Source of the DNA: an uncultured Bacteroidales bacterium
Lineage (GTDB): Bacteria; Bacteroidota; Bacteroidia; Bacteroidales; Paludibacteraceae
Assembly (NCBI GenBank): GCA_903912795.1
Contig: CAIWIS010000639.1
Location: forward strand, 1-12,546
Direction of reading: 5' to 3'
Length of the DNA stretch: 12,546 bases
Of this stretch, positions 1 through 7,002 are shown piece by piece. The first letter of the stretch is position 1. Each line of letters begins with the position of its first letter. A program made the translations under genes and the position numbers. The notes under the pieces were generated by a model. The model ran no database searches. It was given only the letters and a program-made list of their open reading frames with translations, and was not told where the DNA came from.

Positions 1-860
1 AAAAAATAAATTGGGATTCGATTCATACAGTTTATAAAACCCGTGTTGATTCCAGCATGACTGATATTCAGCTTTTTGAATTGTTTGGAAACATGTTGGG
101 CGAATTAAAAGATGGTCATGTGAATCTTTATTCGGATTTTAATACAAGCCGATATTGGAAATGGTTTACCGATTACCCCTCGAACTTTAATTCTTCTGTA
201 GTATATGGTAACCGATATTTGGGCACTAACTATATGGTTGTTGGCGGTTTGCGTTATGCTAAAATTCACAATGGTGAAATTGGTTACATTTATTACGGCG
301 ATTTTTCCGATCGGTTTTCGGATGTAAATATTACGAATATCTTTACGTATTTCAAAAATTGCAAAGCTTTAATCATCGATGTTCGTAATAATGGAGGTGG
401 ATATTTGGACCTTTCGGAACAATTTGCTTCGTATTTTTTTACACAAAAAACAGTTACGGGGTACATGCAACATAAAACAGGCAATGGTCATACGCAGTTT
501 TCAAAGGCCGAAGCCATTACAACGCCTGCACATGAAACTATTCAATGGCAGTTGCCTGTGGCGGTATTATCAAATCGTATGTCGTACAGCGCAACTAATG
601 CGTTTATTAGCAAAATGAAAATTGCTCCAAATGCAGTAATCGTTGGCGATAAATCGGGTGGAGGAGGCGGCTTGCCGCTTTCAAGTGAGTTGCCAAATGG
701 TTGGATGGTTCGTTTCTCGTCGAGCCCCATGTTCGATGCCACTATGCAACATACCGAATGGGGAATTGACCCAGATATAAAAGTGGATTTAAAACCTGCA
801 GATGTAGAAAAAGGATACGATACAATTATCGAAACAGCCATTACACAAATACTTAAATAG
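1..860 (+). CDS. S41-family (C-terminal processing/tricorn-like) peptidase, 5' end missing
   Basis: The reading frame is open to the left window edge (first full codon at base 3), so the ATG at 57 is probably internal and the true start lies outside. The residues before that ATG (W-D-S-I-x-x-V-Y) and the following L-x-D-G-H-V segment look like the region just before an S41 catalytic core. Counting from the Met at 57, the core shows LIIDVRNNGGG at about 105-115, a serine-nucleophile context MSYSATNAF at 175-183 (Ser178 is the likely nucleophile), VGDKSGGGGG at 196-205 and EWGIDPD at 234-240. These are the usual landmarks of S41 serine peptidases, which in Bacteroidetes are often exported lipoproteins. 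Any signal peptide or PDZ domain would be upstream and cannot be seen. Substrate unknown. It is followed on the same strand by an RNA methyltransferase after a 76-base gap. Confidence 0.87.
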   Translation, partial: KINWDSIHTVYKTRVDSSMTDIQLFELFGNMLGELKDGHVNLYSDFNTSRYWKWFTDYPSNFNSSVVYGNRYLGTNYMVVGGLRYAKIHNGEIGYIYYGDFSDRFSDVNITNIFTYFKNCKALIIDVRNNGGGYLDLSEQFASYFFTQKTVTGYMQHKTGNGHTQFSKAEAITTPAHETIQWQLPVAVLSNRMSYSATNAFISKMKIAPNAVIVGDKSGGGGGLPLSSELPNGWMVRFSSSPMFDATMQHTEWGIDPDIKVDLKPADVEKGYDTIIETAITQILK

Positions 861-877
861 TAAAGTCGTAAATTCTT

Positions 878-925
878 AATATCCAAATATCATAATATCA
901 TAATATCTCAATATCCCAATATCTA
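878..925. repeat. Six-copy 8-bp degenerate tandem repeat
   Basis: AATATC starts at 878, 886, 894, 902, 910 and 918, an exact 8-base period, with two variable bases after each copy. The array fills most of the gap between the S41 peptidase gene and the methyltransferase start at 937. No gene or promoter was recognised in it. Confidence 0.85.
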
Positions 926-936
926 CTCTTATAAAA

Positions 937-1464
937 ATGGCTCAAAAGCTCAAAATAACAGAAATGAACCGGTTAACGCCGGAGGAATTTAAATCGACCA
1001 AGAAATTGCCTTTGGTGGTGGTGCTCGATAATGTTCGGAGTCTGCATAATGTAGGTTCGGTTTTTCGCACAGGCGATGCTTTTTTAATTGAATCAGTGTA
1101 TTTGTGTGGTATTACCTGTACGCCACCTCATGCCGAAATTCATAAAACGGCTTTGGGTGCCGAAAATACTGTTGAATGGGAATATTTTAGCGAAACATTA
1201 GATGCTGTAAGTAAATTAAAATCGCACGGTTATACCGTGTTCTCAATTGAACAAGCAAAAGGAAGTATATTATTGCCTGATATTGAGCTAGATAAAACTC
1301 AGAAATATGCAGTTGTTTTAGGAAACGAAGTGAAAGGCGTTCAGCAAAAAGTGGTAGATGCATGCGATGGATGCATTGAAATTCCGCAATATGGCACCAA
1401 ACACTCGCTCAATGTAAGTGTTACAGGAGGTATTATTATTTGGGAGTTTTTTCGGAAACTGTAA
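937..1464 (+). CDS. TrmH/SpoU-family RNA 2'-O-methyltransferase
   Basis: This is a 175-residue SPOUT-class methyltransferase expected to transfer a methyl group from S-adenosylmethionine to a ribose 2'-OH in tRNA or rRNA. All three SpoU motifs are visible. Motif 1 is DNVRSLHNVGSVFRT at residues 31-45, with the conserved Asn and Arg. Motif 2 is VVLGNEVKG at 127-135. Motif 3 is IEIPQYGTKHSLNVS at 148-162, which forms the trefoil-knot cofactor site. It is short, with no separate N-terminal substrate-binding domain, so it is the compact TrmH/TrmL-like form. The exact target nucleotide cannot be told from sequence. The start at 937 gives a normal family N terminus; no Shine-Dalgarno is visible. 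A second, longer SpoU enzyme lies at 2705-3457 on the other strand. Confidence 0.93.
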   Translation: MAQKLKITEMNRLTPEEFKSTKKLPLVVVLDNVRSLHNVGSVFRTGDAFLIESVYLCGITCTPPHAEIHKTALGAENTVEWEYFSETLDAVSKLKSHGYTVFSIEQAKGSILLPDIELDKTQKYAVVLGNEVKGVQQKVVDACDGCIEIPQYGTKHSLNVSVTGGIIIWEFFRKL

Positions 1465-1467
1465 ATA

Positions 1468-1571
1468 CTGCCCCAAACCCCTAAAGGGGCTTTAGGTGCG
1501 GTGTACGATGAATTTTGAATTGATTTCAGAAACAAAACTTATTTCAGTTCCCCTTTAGGGGTTAGGGGCAG
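1468..1571. repeat. 104-bp element with 22-bp terminal inverted repeats (MITE/REP-like)
   Basis: The left arm at 1468-1489 and right arm at 1550-1571 are inverted copies matching at 21 of 22 bases, separated by 60 bases. Both arms contain the core CCCCTAAAGGGG. Inside the left end, CCTAAAG-GGG-CTTTAGG forms a 7-bp stem with a 3-base loop (1480-1496). The bases ATA flank both outer ends (1465-1467 and 1572-1574), a weak candidate for a target-site duplication. It starts 4 bases after the methyltransferase stop codon and ends 23 bases before the SUI1 gene. No protein is encoded. It is probably a small non-autonomous mobile or palindromic repeat; a terminator role is possible but there is no T-run. 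Confidence 0.75.
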
Positions 1572-1594
1572 ATATTAAATTACAAACTAAAAAT

Positions 1595-1930
1595 ATGGAT
1601 TGGAGAGATAAATTAAGTGGTTTAAAGGCCGAATTGCCTGAAGGCGAAGAAATACAAGTTCGAGATGTAGTGGACGAAAAAAACAAAAAACAAAAGGAAC
1701 CACTTCGGGTGGAGTTGGATAAGCGCAATGGAAAACCGGCGACTTTGATAACTGATTTTATGGGCACCGACGACGAACTCAAGGAATTGGCAAAAATGCT
1801 TAAAATTAAATGTGGAGCCGGTGGTTCTTCGCGCGATGGTGAGATTTTGGTTCAAGGCGATTTCAGAGTAAAGATATCCGATGTTTTGCTTTCGATGGGT
1901 TTTAAAGTAAAGAAAATAAATTTTAAATAA
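1595..1930 (+). CDS. yciH: SUI1/eIF1-like translation initiation factor (YciH family)
   Basis: This 111-residue protein carries an SUI1 (eIF1-like) domain from about residue 36 to the C terminus. Typical positions are KCGAGGSSRDGEILVQGD at 72-89 and the ending RVKISDVLLSMGFKVKKI. Eukaryotic eIF1 monitors start-codon selection on the small ribosomal subunit. Bacterial YciH relatives are thought to affect initiation fidelity, but their role is less certain. The N-terminal 35 residues are charged and lysine/glutamate rich. The start at 1595 lies just downstream of the 104-bp inverted-repeat element, so that element occupies the whole upstream gap and any local promoter would be near or inside it. 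The S1/P1 nuclease follows 9 bases after the stop, so the two are probably co-transcribed. Confidence 0.88.
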   Translation: MDWRDKLSGLKAELPEGEEIQVRDVVDEKNKKQKEPLRVELDKRNGKPATLITDFMGTDDELKELAKMLKIKCGAGGSSRDGEILVQGDFRVKISDVLLSMGFKVKKINFK

Positions 1931-1939
1931 TAAATAATC

Positions 1940-2713
1940 ATGCGTATCAAAAAAGTATTTCTTCTGATTCAATTATTGCTTCTTTCGTTGTCATCCATGG
2001 CTTACGATGCTATGGGGCATCGCATAATTGCTGATATTGCTTACAACAACCTTACTGCTAAAGCTAAAAAACAATGTGATAAAATTTTGGGCAAAAATGG
2101 CCTAATTTACGCTTCCACATGGCCCGACGAAATACGTAGCGATAAGCAATACGATTATAGTTATAAATGGCATTATCAAAATTTAAAAGACAGTTTAAGT
2201 ATTGATCAAATAGAGCAATTATATAAAAATCCTACTGCCGAAGGTGAGCATTTGTTCTATGCAATTCAGAGCATGCAAACTCGATTGAAAAAGGACAAAA
2301 ATGATGCTGAGGCTCTTAAGTTTTTGGTGCATTTTATGGCCGACTTACACCAACCTATGCATTTAGGACGTGCTGAAGATCTTGGCGCAAACAAAATAAG
2401 TGTTCAGTGGTTTGGTAAATCTACCAATTTACATGCTGTGTGGGATGGTTCTATTACCGAAAGTCAGAAGATGTCGTACTCGGAATATAGTCGGTATTTG
2501 CAGGATAGTTTTGAAAAAGTGAAAACTCAAAAGCAGTCAGAAACTCTTATGCAGTCGGTAAATCACGTGTATGCCTTACGAACCGATGTTTATAATTATG
2601 GAGTAGCTGATAAAAACAATTACAACTATGTATATAACTTCGCTTCCAAAAATAACGAAATGATGTATAATGCAGGTATTCAGCTTGCAAAAATGCTCAA
2701 CAGTTTATTTTAA
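1940..2713 (+). CDS. Secreted S1/P1-type zinc-dependent nuclease
   Basis: This 257-residue protein has a hydrophobic signal peptide (residues 1-21) ending SSMA, which predicts a mature N terminus YDAMGH. S1/P1 nucleases cut single-stranded nucleic acid with three zinc ions. Mapped onto P1 nuclease, the ligands are present: the N-terminal residue (Tyr22), His27, Asp63 (TWPDEIR), His78 (KWHYQN), His131 and Asp135 (VHFMADLHQP), His141, His165 and Asp169 (NLHAVWDGS). The spacing fits the family, and the C terminus NAGIQLAKMLNSLF closes the helical core. One oddity is that the near-invariant N-terminal Trp is Tyr here. The protein is likely periplasmic or secreted, scavenging nucleic acid for phosphate and nucleosides. 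Its stop overlaps the convergent methyltransferase gene by 9 bases. Confidence 0.94.
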   Translation: MRIKKVFLLIQLLLLSLSSMAYDAMGHRIIADIAYNNLTAKAKKQCDKILGKNGLIYASTWPDEIRSDKQYDYSYKWHYQNLKDSLSIDQIEQLYKNPTAEGEHLFYAIQSMQTRLKKDKNDAEALKFLVHFMADLHQPMHLGRAEDLGANKISVQWFGKSTNLHAVWDGSITESQKMSYSEYSRYLQDSFEKVKTQKQSETLMQSVNHVYALRTDVYNYGVADKNNYNYVYNFASKNNEMMYNAGIQLAKMLNSLF

Positions 2714-3457
2714 TCGTCGGCGAAATTCAGCACATACAATAGACGTAGCCACAGCCACATTCAACGATTCGGATGTGGCTTCGTTTTTTGGATAACTTGG
2801 TATTGTAAGTCGGTGATTGATTAATTCTGATACGGCTTGTGAAATTCCATTTCCTTCATTACCCATTATAATCAATCCGTTAGTAGTTAGTGTTTCAGCA
2901 TAAAGTTCGTTGCCATCCATAAATGTGCCATAAACAGGGAACTGATTTGGAAGCTCTTGTATATATTTCAATAAATCAACATAATGCACATTCACGCGCG
3001 CCAATGCTCCCATGGTAGCTTGCACCGTTTTATGACCAAAAGCGTCAGCAGATAAATGCGAACAAACTATGTTTTTTATACCAAACCAATCGGCTATCCG
3101 AATTATTGTACCAAGATTTCCGGGGTCTTGAATGTCGTCGAGCGCCAAGCAAAGTTCGCTGTTGGTAATGATTGATAAGTTGTAATTTGGTTTTTCGAAT
3201 ATAGCAAGTATGCCTTGTGGTGACTTTTGACTAGATATTTTTTTTAATTCGTCAGCACTTACTTCTTGAATTTTGCTCCTGAATGAAACCTTATTGTTTT
3301 GCAACCATTCACTTGTGGCAAAGCACTCTTTAAGTTTAAATGCAGGCTCTAAATCAATCACTAATTTACTTCCTTCGGCCACAAAGAGTCCCATTTCGTC
3401 GCGCATTTTTTTATGCGACAAAGCAGTAATGTTTTTAATCTGATTCTTTGATATCAC
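2705..3457 (-). CDS. TrmH/RlmB-like RNA 2'-O-methyltransferase with N-terminal substrate-binding domain
   Basis: This is a two-domain SpoU methyltransferase of about 250 residues. The N-terminal part (SKNQIKNITALSHKKMRDEMGLFVAEGSKLV) is the usual substrate-binding domain opening. The C-terminal catalytic domain has motif 1 LDDIQDPGNLGTIIRIADWFG, motif 2 IIMGNEGNGIS and motif 3 LTIPSYPKNEATSESLNVAVATSI. It is expected to methylate a ribose in 23S rRNA or tRNA using S-adenosylmethionine; the exact site is not predictable. I chose the GTG at 3457 because family members normally begin M-I-S-K-N-x-I-K. The longer in-frame ATG at 3502 adds 15 poorly conserved residues and overlaps the upstream sugar transferase by 26 bases. 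With GTG, the two minus-strand genes are 19 bases apart and likely co-transcribed. The 3' end overlaps the convergent nuclease gene by 9 bases, leaving no room for a terminator. Confidence 0.9.
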   Translation of the reverse strand: MISKNQIKNITALSHKKMRDEMGLFVAEGSKLVIDLEPAFKLKECFATSEWLQNNKVSFRSKIQEVSADELKKISSQKSPQGILAIFEKPNYNLSIITNSELCLALDDIQDPGNLGTIIRIADWFGIKNIVCSHLSADAFGHKTVQATMGALARVNVHYVDLLKYIQELPNQFPVYGTFMDGNELYAETLTTNGLIIMGNEGNGISQAVSELINHRLTIPSYPKNEATSESLNVAVATSIVCAEFRRRLK

Positions 3458-3476
3458 TTTTTTGCGGAAAAATCCA

Positions 3477-4868
3477 TTATTGACCGTTAGCTTTAAAAAC
3501 AACGGTTATAGTTTTCAGAATTATTTTTATATCGAGCCAAATCGACCATTTATCTATATAATCGAGGTCCATTTGCATCCATTCTTTAAACGAGATCGAA
3601 TTTCTGCCGCTTACTTGCCAAATACATGTAATTCCAGGTTTCATGCTGAGGCGACGGAGTTGGTATTTTTCGTATTGTTTTACTTCGCTGAGAAGTGGTG
3701 GGCGTGGTCCTACAACCGACATTTCGCCTTTTATTACATTGAAAAACTGCGGAAATTCGTCTAAAGATGTTTTGCGAAGGAATTTGCCAATTTTGGTAAT
3801 ACGAGGATCGTTTTCAATTTTAAAAGTAGGCCCATCCGATTCATTTTTGTGTTGTAAATCTTCCACCATACTTTCGGCATTCGGTATCATTGACCGAAAC
3901 TTGAAGCAAACAAACCGACGGCCATTTTGTCCAACTCTTTCTTGTTTAAAGAAAACGGGCCCCTTATCTGTGCATTTAATTAAAATAGTTATAATTAATA
4001 TAATTGGAGAGGTGATAACAAGCACAAATGCACTAAACAAAATGTCAAATGCATCTTTTATTTTCAAGCTAATGTATTTTGAAGGTGTAGTTTGATGGGT
4101 AATAAAAGAATTATCAAATGTCTGATTCTTTTTAAAATCTTTCAAAAAATCTTCTTGAATAATGTGAACGGTTGTTCCAATTTGTTCAGCCTCAGCAATA
4201 ATCTGCTCAATATTAAAGTGTGAATCGGATACTGGCATGCAATAAAAAATATCATCAATACCTTTTAATACGATTTTTTTGAAAATATCCTCTTGTTTAT
4301 CAATAATATAGGTTTTTTTGTGCAAACTTGCTAATTTCTTATCGGGCGTAATTAAAGCATGTATTTTATAACCCCAATCTTTCGATTTTATAAATTCTTT
4401 GATAAACGGTTTAGCACTTGCATCGGCTATAATAATAATATTGCGTGTATTACGACCAATTTTTCGCAAGTAGCGCATAATGTAATAAAATGCCAATTTA
4501 AAACTAACAAGCACAATTAAATTAACGATACAAAACCATAAAATATAATAAGCTGAGTAGCTATAATGGCCAATAAGTATAAGTAATTTTAGTTCGATAA
4601 ATAACAAGATACCAGCTATGCTTAGCGTAACAAGATAACCTCGAATCATACTGGTAAACGAAGTTGCTCTGAAAATAACTCCTAAACGGAATTTGTAAAA
4701 CAAAAACGACCAAATTATTATGATTTGAGATATAAAAAAGAGTTTCTCGTATAACTTAATAACCGGTGATGGAAAAAATATTTCTATGGACAAAAATACA
4801 AGTACCGATATTGCAACCTGCACAATAATCATCGCATTGGATAGTTTCTTTTCTCTTTTAGTAATCAT
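3477..4868 (-). CDS. Exopolysaccharide biosynthesis polyprenyl glycosylphosphotransferase
   Basis: This 463-residue membrane enzyme is expected to transfer a sugar-1-phosphate from a nucleotide sugar to undecaprenyl phosphate, the first committed step of many capsule, exopolysaccharide or O-glycan pathways. Four hydrophobic helices are visible at about 12-32, 42-60, 77-98 and 107-130. A cytoplasmic Rossmann-like segment follows (about 140-245). The C-terminal bacterial sugar-transferase domain begins with the membrane segment at 275-297. Its signatures are GPVFFKQERVGQNGRRFVCFKFRSM (303-327), DPRITKIGKFLRKTSLDEFPQFFNVIKGEMSVVGPRP (354-390), with the likely catalytic Asp370-Glu371 pair, and KPGITCIWQVSGRN (410-423). 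Length and order match the WcaJ/WbaP-like family. No other glycan genes are adjacent, so it appears as an orphan initiator or a locus edge. The sugar specificity cannot be read. Confidence 0.93.
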   Translation of the reverse strand: MITKREKKLSNAMIIVQVAISVLVFLSIEIFFPSPVIKLYEKLFFISQIIIIWSFLFYKFRLGVIFRATSFTSMIRGYLVTLSIAGILLFIELKLLILIGHYSYSAYYILWFCIVNLIVLVSFKLAFYYIMRYLRKIGRNTRNIIIIADASAKPFIKEFIKSKDWGYKIHALITPDKKLASLHKKTYIIDKQEDIFKKIVLKGIDDIFYCMPVSDSHFNIEQIIAEAEQIGTTVHIIQEDFLKDFKKNQTFDNSFITHQTTPSKYISLKIKDAFDILFSAFVLVITSPIILIITILIKCTDKGPVFFKQERVGQNGRRFVCFKFRSMIPNAESMVEDLQHKNESDGPTFKIENDPRITKIGKFLRKTSLDEFPQFFNVIKGEMSVVGPRPPLLSEVKQYEKYQLRRLSMKPGITCIWQVSGRNSISFKEWMQMDLDYIDKWSIWLDIKIILKTITVVFKANGQ

Positions 4869-4911
4869 ACGTAAATAACATATTAAGTCAAAAAAAGGTG
4901 CTTGTGTATCG

Positions 4912-4943
4912 CAAAGATGTAAAAAATACTTTAATTACACAAA
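4912..4943 (-). promoter_or_regulatory. Putative Bacteroidetes-type promoter for the sugar transferase operon
   Basis: Read on the minus strand, TTTG (plus 4940-4943) is followed after 20 bases by CATCTTTG (plus 4912-4919), one mismatch from the TAnnTTTG -7 consensus. Transcription would begin near 4905, giving a leader of about 36 bases before the ATG at 4868. Confidence 0.5.
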
Positions 4944-4945
4944 TG

Positions 4946-4975
4946 TTATAAGTCGAAAGTGCAATTTTATAAGTC
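4946..4975. repeat. Pair of 9-bp direct repeats 21 bp apart
   Basis: TTATAAGTC occurs at 4946-4954 and 4967-4975, a 21-base period that puts both copies on one face of the helix. They lie just upstream of the -33 element of the sugar transferase promoter, a place where an activator could bind. In the AT-rich 4869-5246 gap I see only these repeats, the two divergent promoters and the kduI operator. Confidence 0.4.
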
Positions 4976-5196
4976 ATTTTCTCAAATATTCTACTGTCTA
5001 TTTTATTATGAGATTCGTATTAAATTACAATAAGCTCATAATTTCCTTCTAAATAGTATACGTTACATGAAATTTAAGAGTTTTTATATATAAAAAATAA
5101 TATGCTATGTGTCAGAAAATGAGATATGTTTTGTAAATCAGTAACATTAAATGATTAAATTGCAGAAAATTATTTTACTAAATAAAAAAAAAAGAG

Positions 5197-5204
5197 TAAT
5201 TTTG
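5197..5204 (+). promoter_or_regulatory. Putative -7 promoter box for the kduI operon
   Basis: TAATTTTG is an exact TAnnTTTG match, 42 bases before the kduI ATG. No convincing TTTG -33 element is found 19-21 bases upstream, where the DNA is an A-rich run. That suggests a weak or activator-dependent promoter. The last three bases overlap the palindrome at 5202-5213. Confidence 0.5.
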
Positions 5205-5213
5205 GTCGACCAA
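5202..5213. promoter_or_regulatory. Perfect 12-bp palindromic operator candidate upstream of kduI
   Basis: TTGGTCGACCAA is a perfect dyad. It overlaps the -7 box and covers the expected transcription start, a placement typical of a repressor site. The GGT...ACC half-sites recall UxuR/ExuR-like GntR operators of hexuronate genes, while the central CG is typical of LacI-family operators. The regulator is not in this window. Confidence 0.55.
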
Positions 5214-5246
5214 TAAAGACAATTTGTAAAATTATTCAATAAAAAA

Positions 5247-6089
5247 ATGAAAACAAATTATGAAATTAGGTACGCTTCGCACCCCGAAGATGCCAAAAAG
5301 TACGACACAGCCCGTCTCCGTAAAGAGTTTCTGGTACAAAACTTATTTGTAACTAATGAAGTTAACATGGTTTACACCTTGTTCGATCGTTTAGTAGTTG
5401 GAGGTGCAATGCCTGTTAACGAAGTACTTACACTCGATGCTATTGACCCGCTTAAATCGGAATTCTTCCTTTCGCGTCGCGAACTTGGAATTTATAACAT
5501 TGGAGGAGCTGGAAAAGTTTTGGTTGATGGTGTTGTATTTAGTTTGGAATATAAAGAAGCTTTGTATTTGGGTGCTGGAAACAGAACTGTTTCGTTTGAA
5601 AGTAATGATGCTTCGTGTCCGTCAAAATTCTATTTTAACTCGGCACCAGCACACAAAACTTTTCCCGACCGGAAAATTACCAAAGCCGATGCTATAGTTA
5701 TGGAATTAGGTTCATTGGAAACAGCCAATCACCGTAATATCAATAAAATGTTGGTTTGTCAGGTACTCGAAACTTGTCAACTTCAAATGGGTATGACCGA
5801 ATTGCAAGTAGGCAGTGTTTGGAACACCATGCCGGCTCACACTCACAGTCGCCGCATGGAAGCTTATTTCTATTTTGAAGTGCCTGAGGGTAATGCCGTT
5901 TGTCATTTTATGGGCGAGCCTACCGAAACCCGTCATATTTGGATGCAAGGCGAAGAGGCCGTTATTTCGCCCGAGTGGAGCATTCACTCTGCAGCTGCTA
6001 CAAGTAACTATACTTTTATTTGGGGTATGGCTGGCGAAAATCTGGACTACAGTGATCAGAATTTTTACAAACACACGGAACTGAGGTAA
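5247..6089 (+). CDS. kduI: 5-dehydro-4-deoxy-D-glucuronate isomerase (KduI)
   Basis: This 280-residue protein is collinear with E. coli KduI over its whole length. Examples are LRKEFLVQNLFVTNEVNMVYTLFDRLVVGG near the N terminus, RRELGIYNIGGAGKVLVDG at about 78-95, and INKMLVCQVLETCQLQMGMTEL. The cupin metal site is intact: His198 and His200 in NTMPAHTHSRRMEAYFYF, Glu205, and His247 in WSIHS. KduI converts 5-keto-4-deoxyuronate, the linear form of unsaturated uronate released from pectin, glycosaminoglycan or similar polymers, to 3-deoxy-D-glycero-2,5-hexodiulosonate. It acts in the cytoplasm. It is the first gene of a three-gene plus-strand operon, followed by the SDR that performs the next reduction. 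Control is probably through the palindrome at the promoter. Confidence 0.97.
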   Translation: MKTNYEIRYASHPEDAKKYDTARLRKEFLVQNLFVTNEVNMVYTLFDRLVVGGAMPVNEVLTLDAIDPLKSEFFLSRRELGIYNIGGAGKVLVDGVVFSLEYKEALYLGAGNRTVSFESNDASCPSKFYFNSAPAHKTFPDRKITKADAIVMELGSLETANHRNINKMLVCQVLETCQLQMGMTELQVGSVWNTMPAHTHSRRMEAYFYFEVPEGNAVCHFMGEPTETRHIWMQGEEAVISPEWSIHSAAATSNYTFIWGMAGENLDYSDQNFYKHTELR

Positions 6090-6131
6090 ATGATTAATGG
6101 TTAATGATAAATCGTCAATTAACAATGATTT

Positions 6132-6176
6132 ACTTTATAAACTTTACGAACTTTACAAACTTTATAAACTCATTTA
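6132..6176. repeat. 9-bp degenerate tandem repeat before the kduD-like gene
   Basis: ACTTTATAA, ACTTTACGA, ACTTTACAA and ACTTTATAA follow each other with an exact 9-base period (6132-6167), then a decayed fifth unit ends one base before the ATG at 6178. It fills half of the kduI-kduD gap. No promoter was recognised here. Confidence 0.85.
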
Positions 6177-6177
6177 A

Positions 6178-6972
6178 ATGAATCCTTTTGAATTAAACGG
6201 AAAAATTGCGCTTGTTACAGGCGGATCGTACGGAATTGGTTTTTCGATTGCAAGTGCTTATGCTAAAGCGGGTGCAACGATAGTTTTTAACGATATTAAT
6301 CAGGAAATGATTGATAAAGGCATGGCTGCTTATGCTGCCGCAGGCATTAAAGCGCATGGTTATGTGTGCGATGTTACCAACGAAGCGCAGGCAAATGCTA
6401 TGATTGCTCAAATTGAGAATGAAGTAGGAGTTATTGATATTTTGGTAAATAATGCTGGAATTATTAAACGTGTTCCTATGCACGAAATGACTGCTGCCGA
6501 ATTTCGATTGGTAATTGATATTGATTTGAATGGACCTTTTATTATGGCCAAAGCTGTACTTCCGGGAATGATGAAAAAACGTGCGGGTAAAATTATCAAT
6601 ATTTGCTCCATGATGAGTGAGTTAGGTCGCGAAACAGTGTCGGCTTACGCTGCTGCTAAAGGTGGTTTGAAAATGTTGACAAAAAACATTGCTTCGGAAT
6701 ATGGCGAATACAACATTCAGTGTAATGGCCTTGGACCAGGTTATATTGCTACACCTCAAACGGCACCACTTCGCGAAACTCAAGCCGATGGTTCACGCCA
6801 TCCATTCGATCAATTTATTATAGCTAAAACACCGGCAGCTCGTTGGGGAAATCCTGAAGATTTAGATGGACCAGCTATATTTTTAGCTTCAAAAGCGTCC
6901 GATTTTGTTAACGGACATATTTTGTATGTGGACGGTGGAATTTTGGCGTATATTGGTAAACAACCTAAGTAA
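6178..6972 (+). CDS. kduD: Short-chain dehydrogenase, KduD / gluconate 5-dehydrogenase type
   Basis: This 264-residue classical SDR has the nucleotide-binding motif TGGSYGIG at 14-21, an acidic residue at the end of the second strand (FNDIN), NNAG at 91-94, Asn118, and the catalytic Ser144, Tyr157 and Lys161 (NICSMMSELGRETVSAYAAAKGG). The C-terminal FVNGHILYVDGG is also standard. Next to kduI it most likely reduces 3-deoxy-D-glycero-2,5-hexodiulosonate to 2-keto-3-deoxygluconate, which then enters the KDG kinase and aldolase route. Bacteroidetes homologues are often annotated as gluconate 5-dehydrogenase because the two SDR types are similar, so the symbol rests partly on context. Acidic Asp39 after the second strand favours NADH over NADPH. 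The gene is 88 bases from kduI and 30 bases from the DUF4861 gene. Confidence 0.87.
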   Translation: MNPFELNGKIALVTGGSYGIGFSIASAYAKAGATIVFNDINQEMIDKGMAAYAAAGIKAHGYVCDVTNEAQANAMIAQIENEVGVIDILVNNAGIIKRVPMHEMTAAEFRLVIDIDLNGPFIMAKAVLPGMMKKRAGKIINICSMMSELGRETVSAYAAAKGGLKMLTKNIASEYGEYNIQCNGLGPGYIATPQTAPLRETQADGSRHPFDQFIIAKTPAARWGNPEDLDGPAIFLASKASDFVNGHILYVDGGILAYIGKQPK

Positions 6973-7002
6973 TTGATAATTAACAAATAATAATTAATAA
7001 TT

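Noticed and set aside
542..886. 114-codon minus-strand frame over the S41 peptidase gene
   Set aside because: It lies antisense to a well-supported gene and has no domain signature.
878..925. CRISPR-like array
   Set aside because: The period is 8 bases with no unique spacers; it is a simple tandem repeat.
5005..5042. 8-bp inverted repeat ATTATGAG/CTCATAAT with a 22-base loop
   Set aside because: In such AT-rich DNA a weak 8-bp stem with a long loop is expected by chance, and no promoter feature overlaps it.
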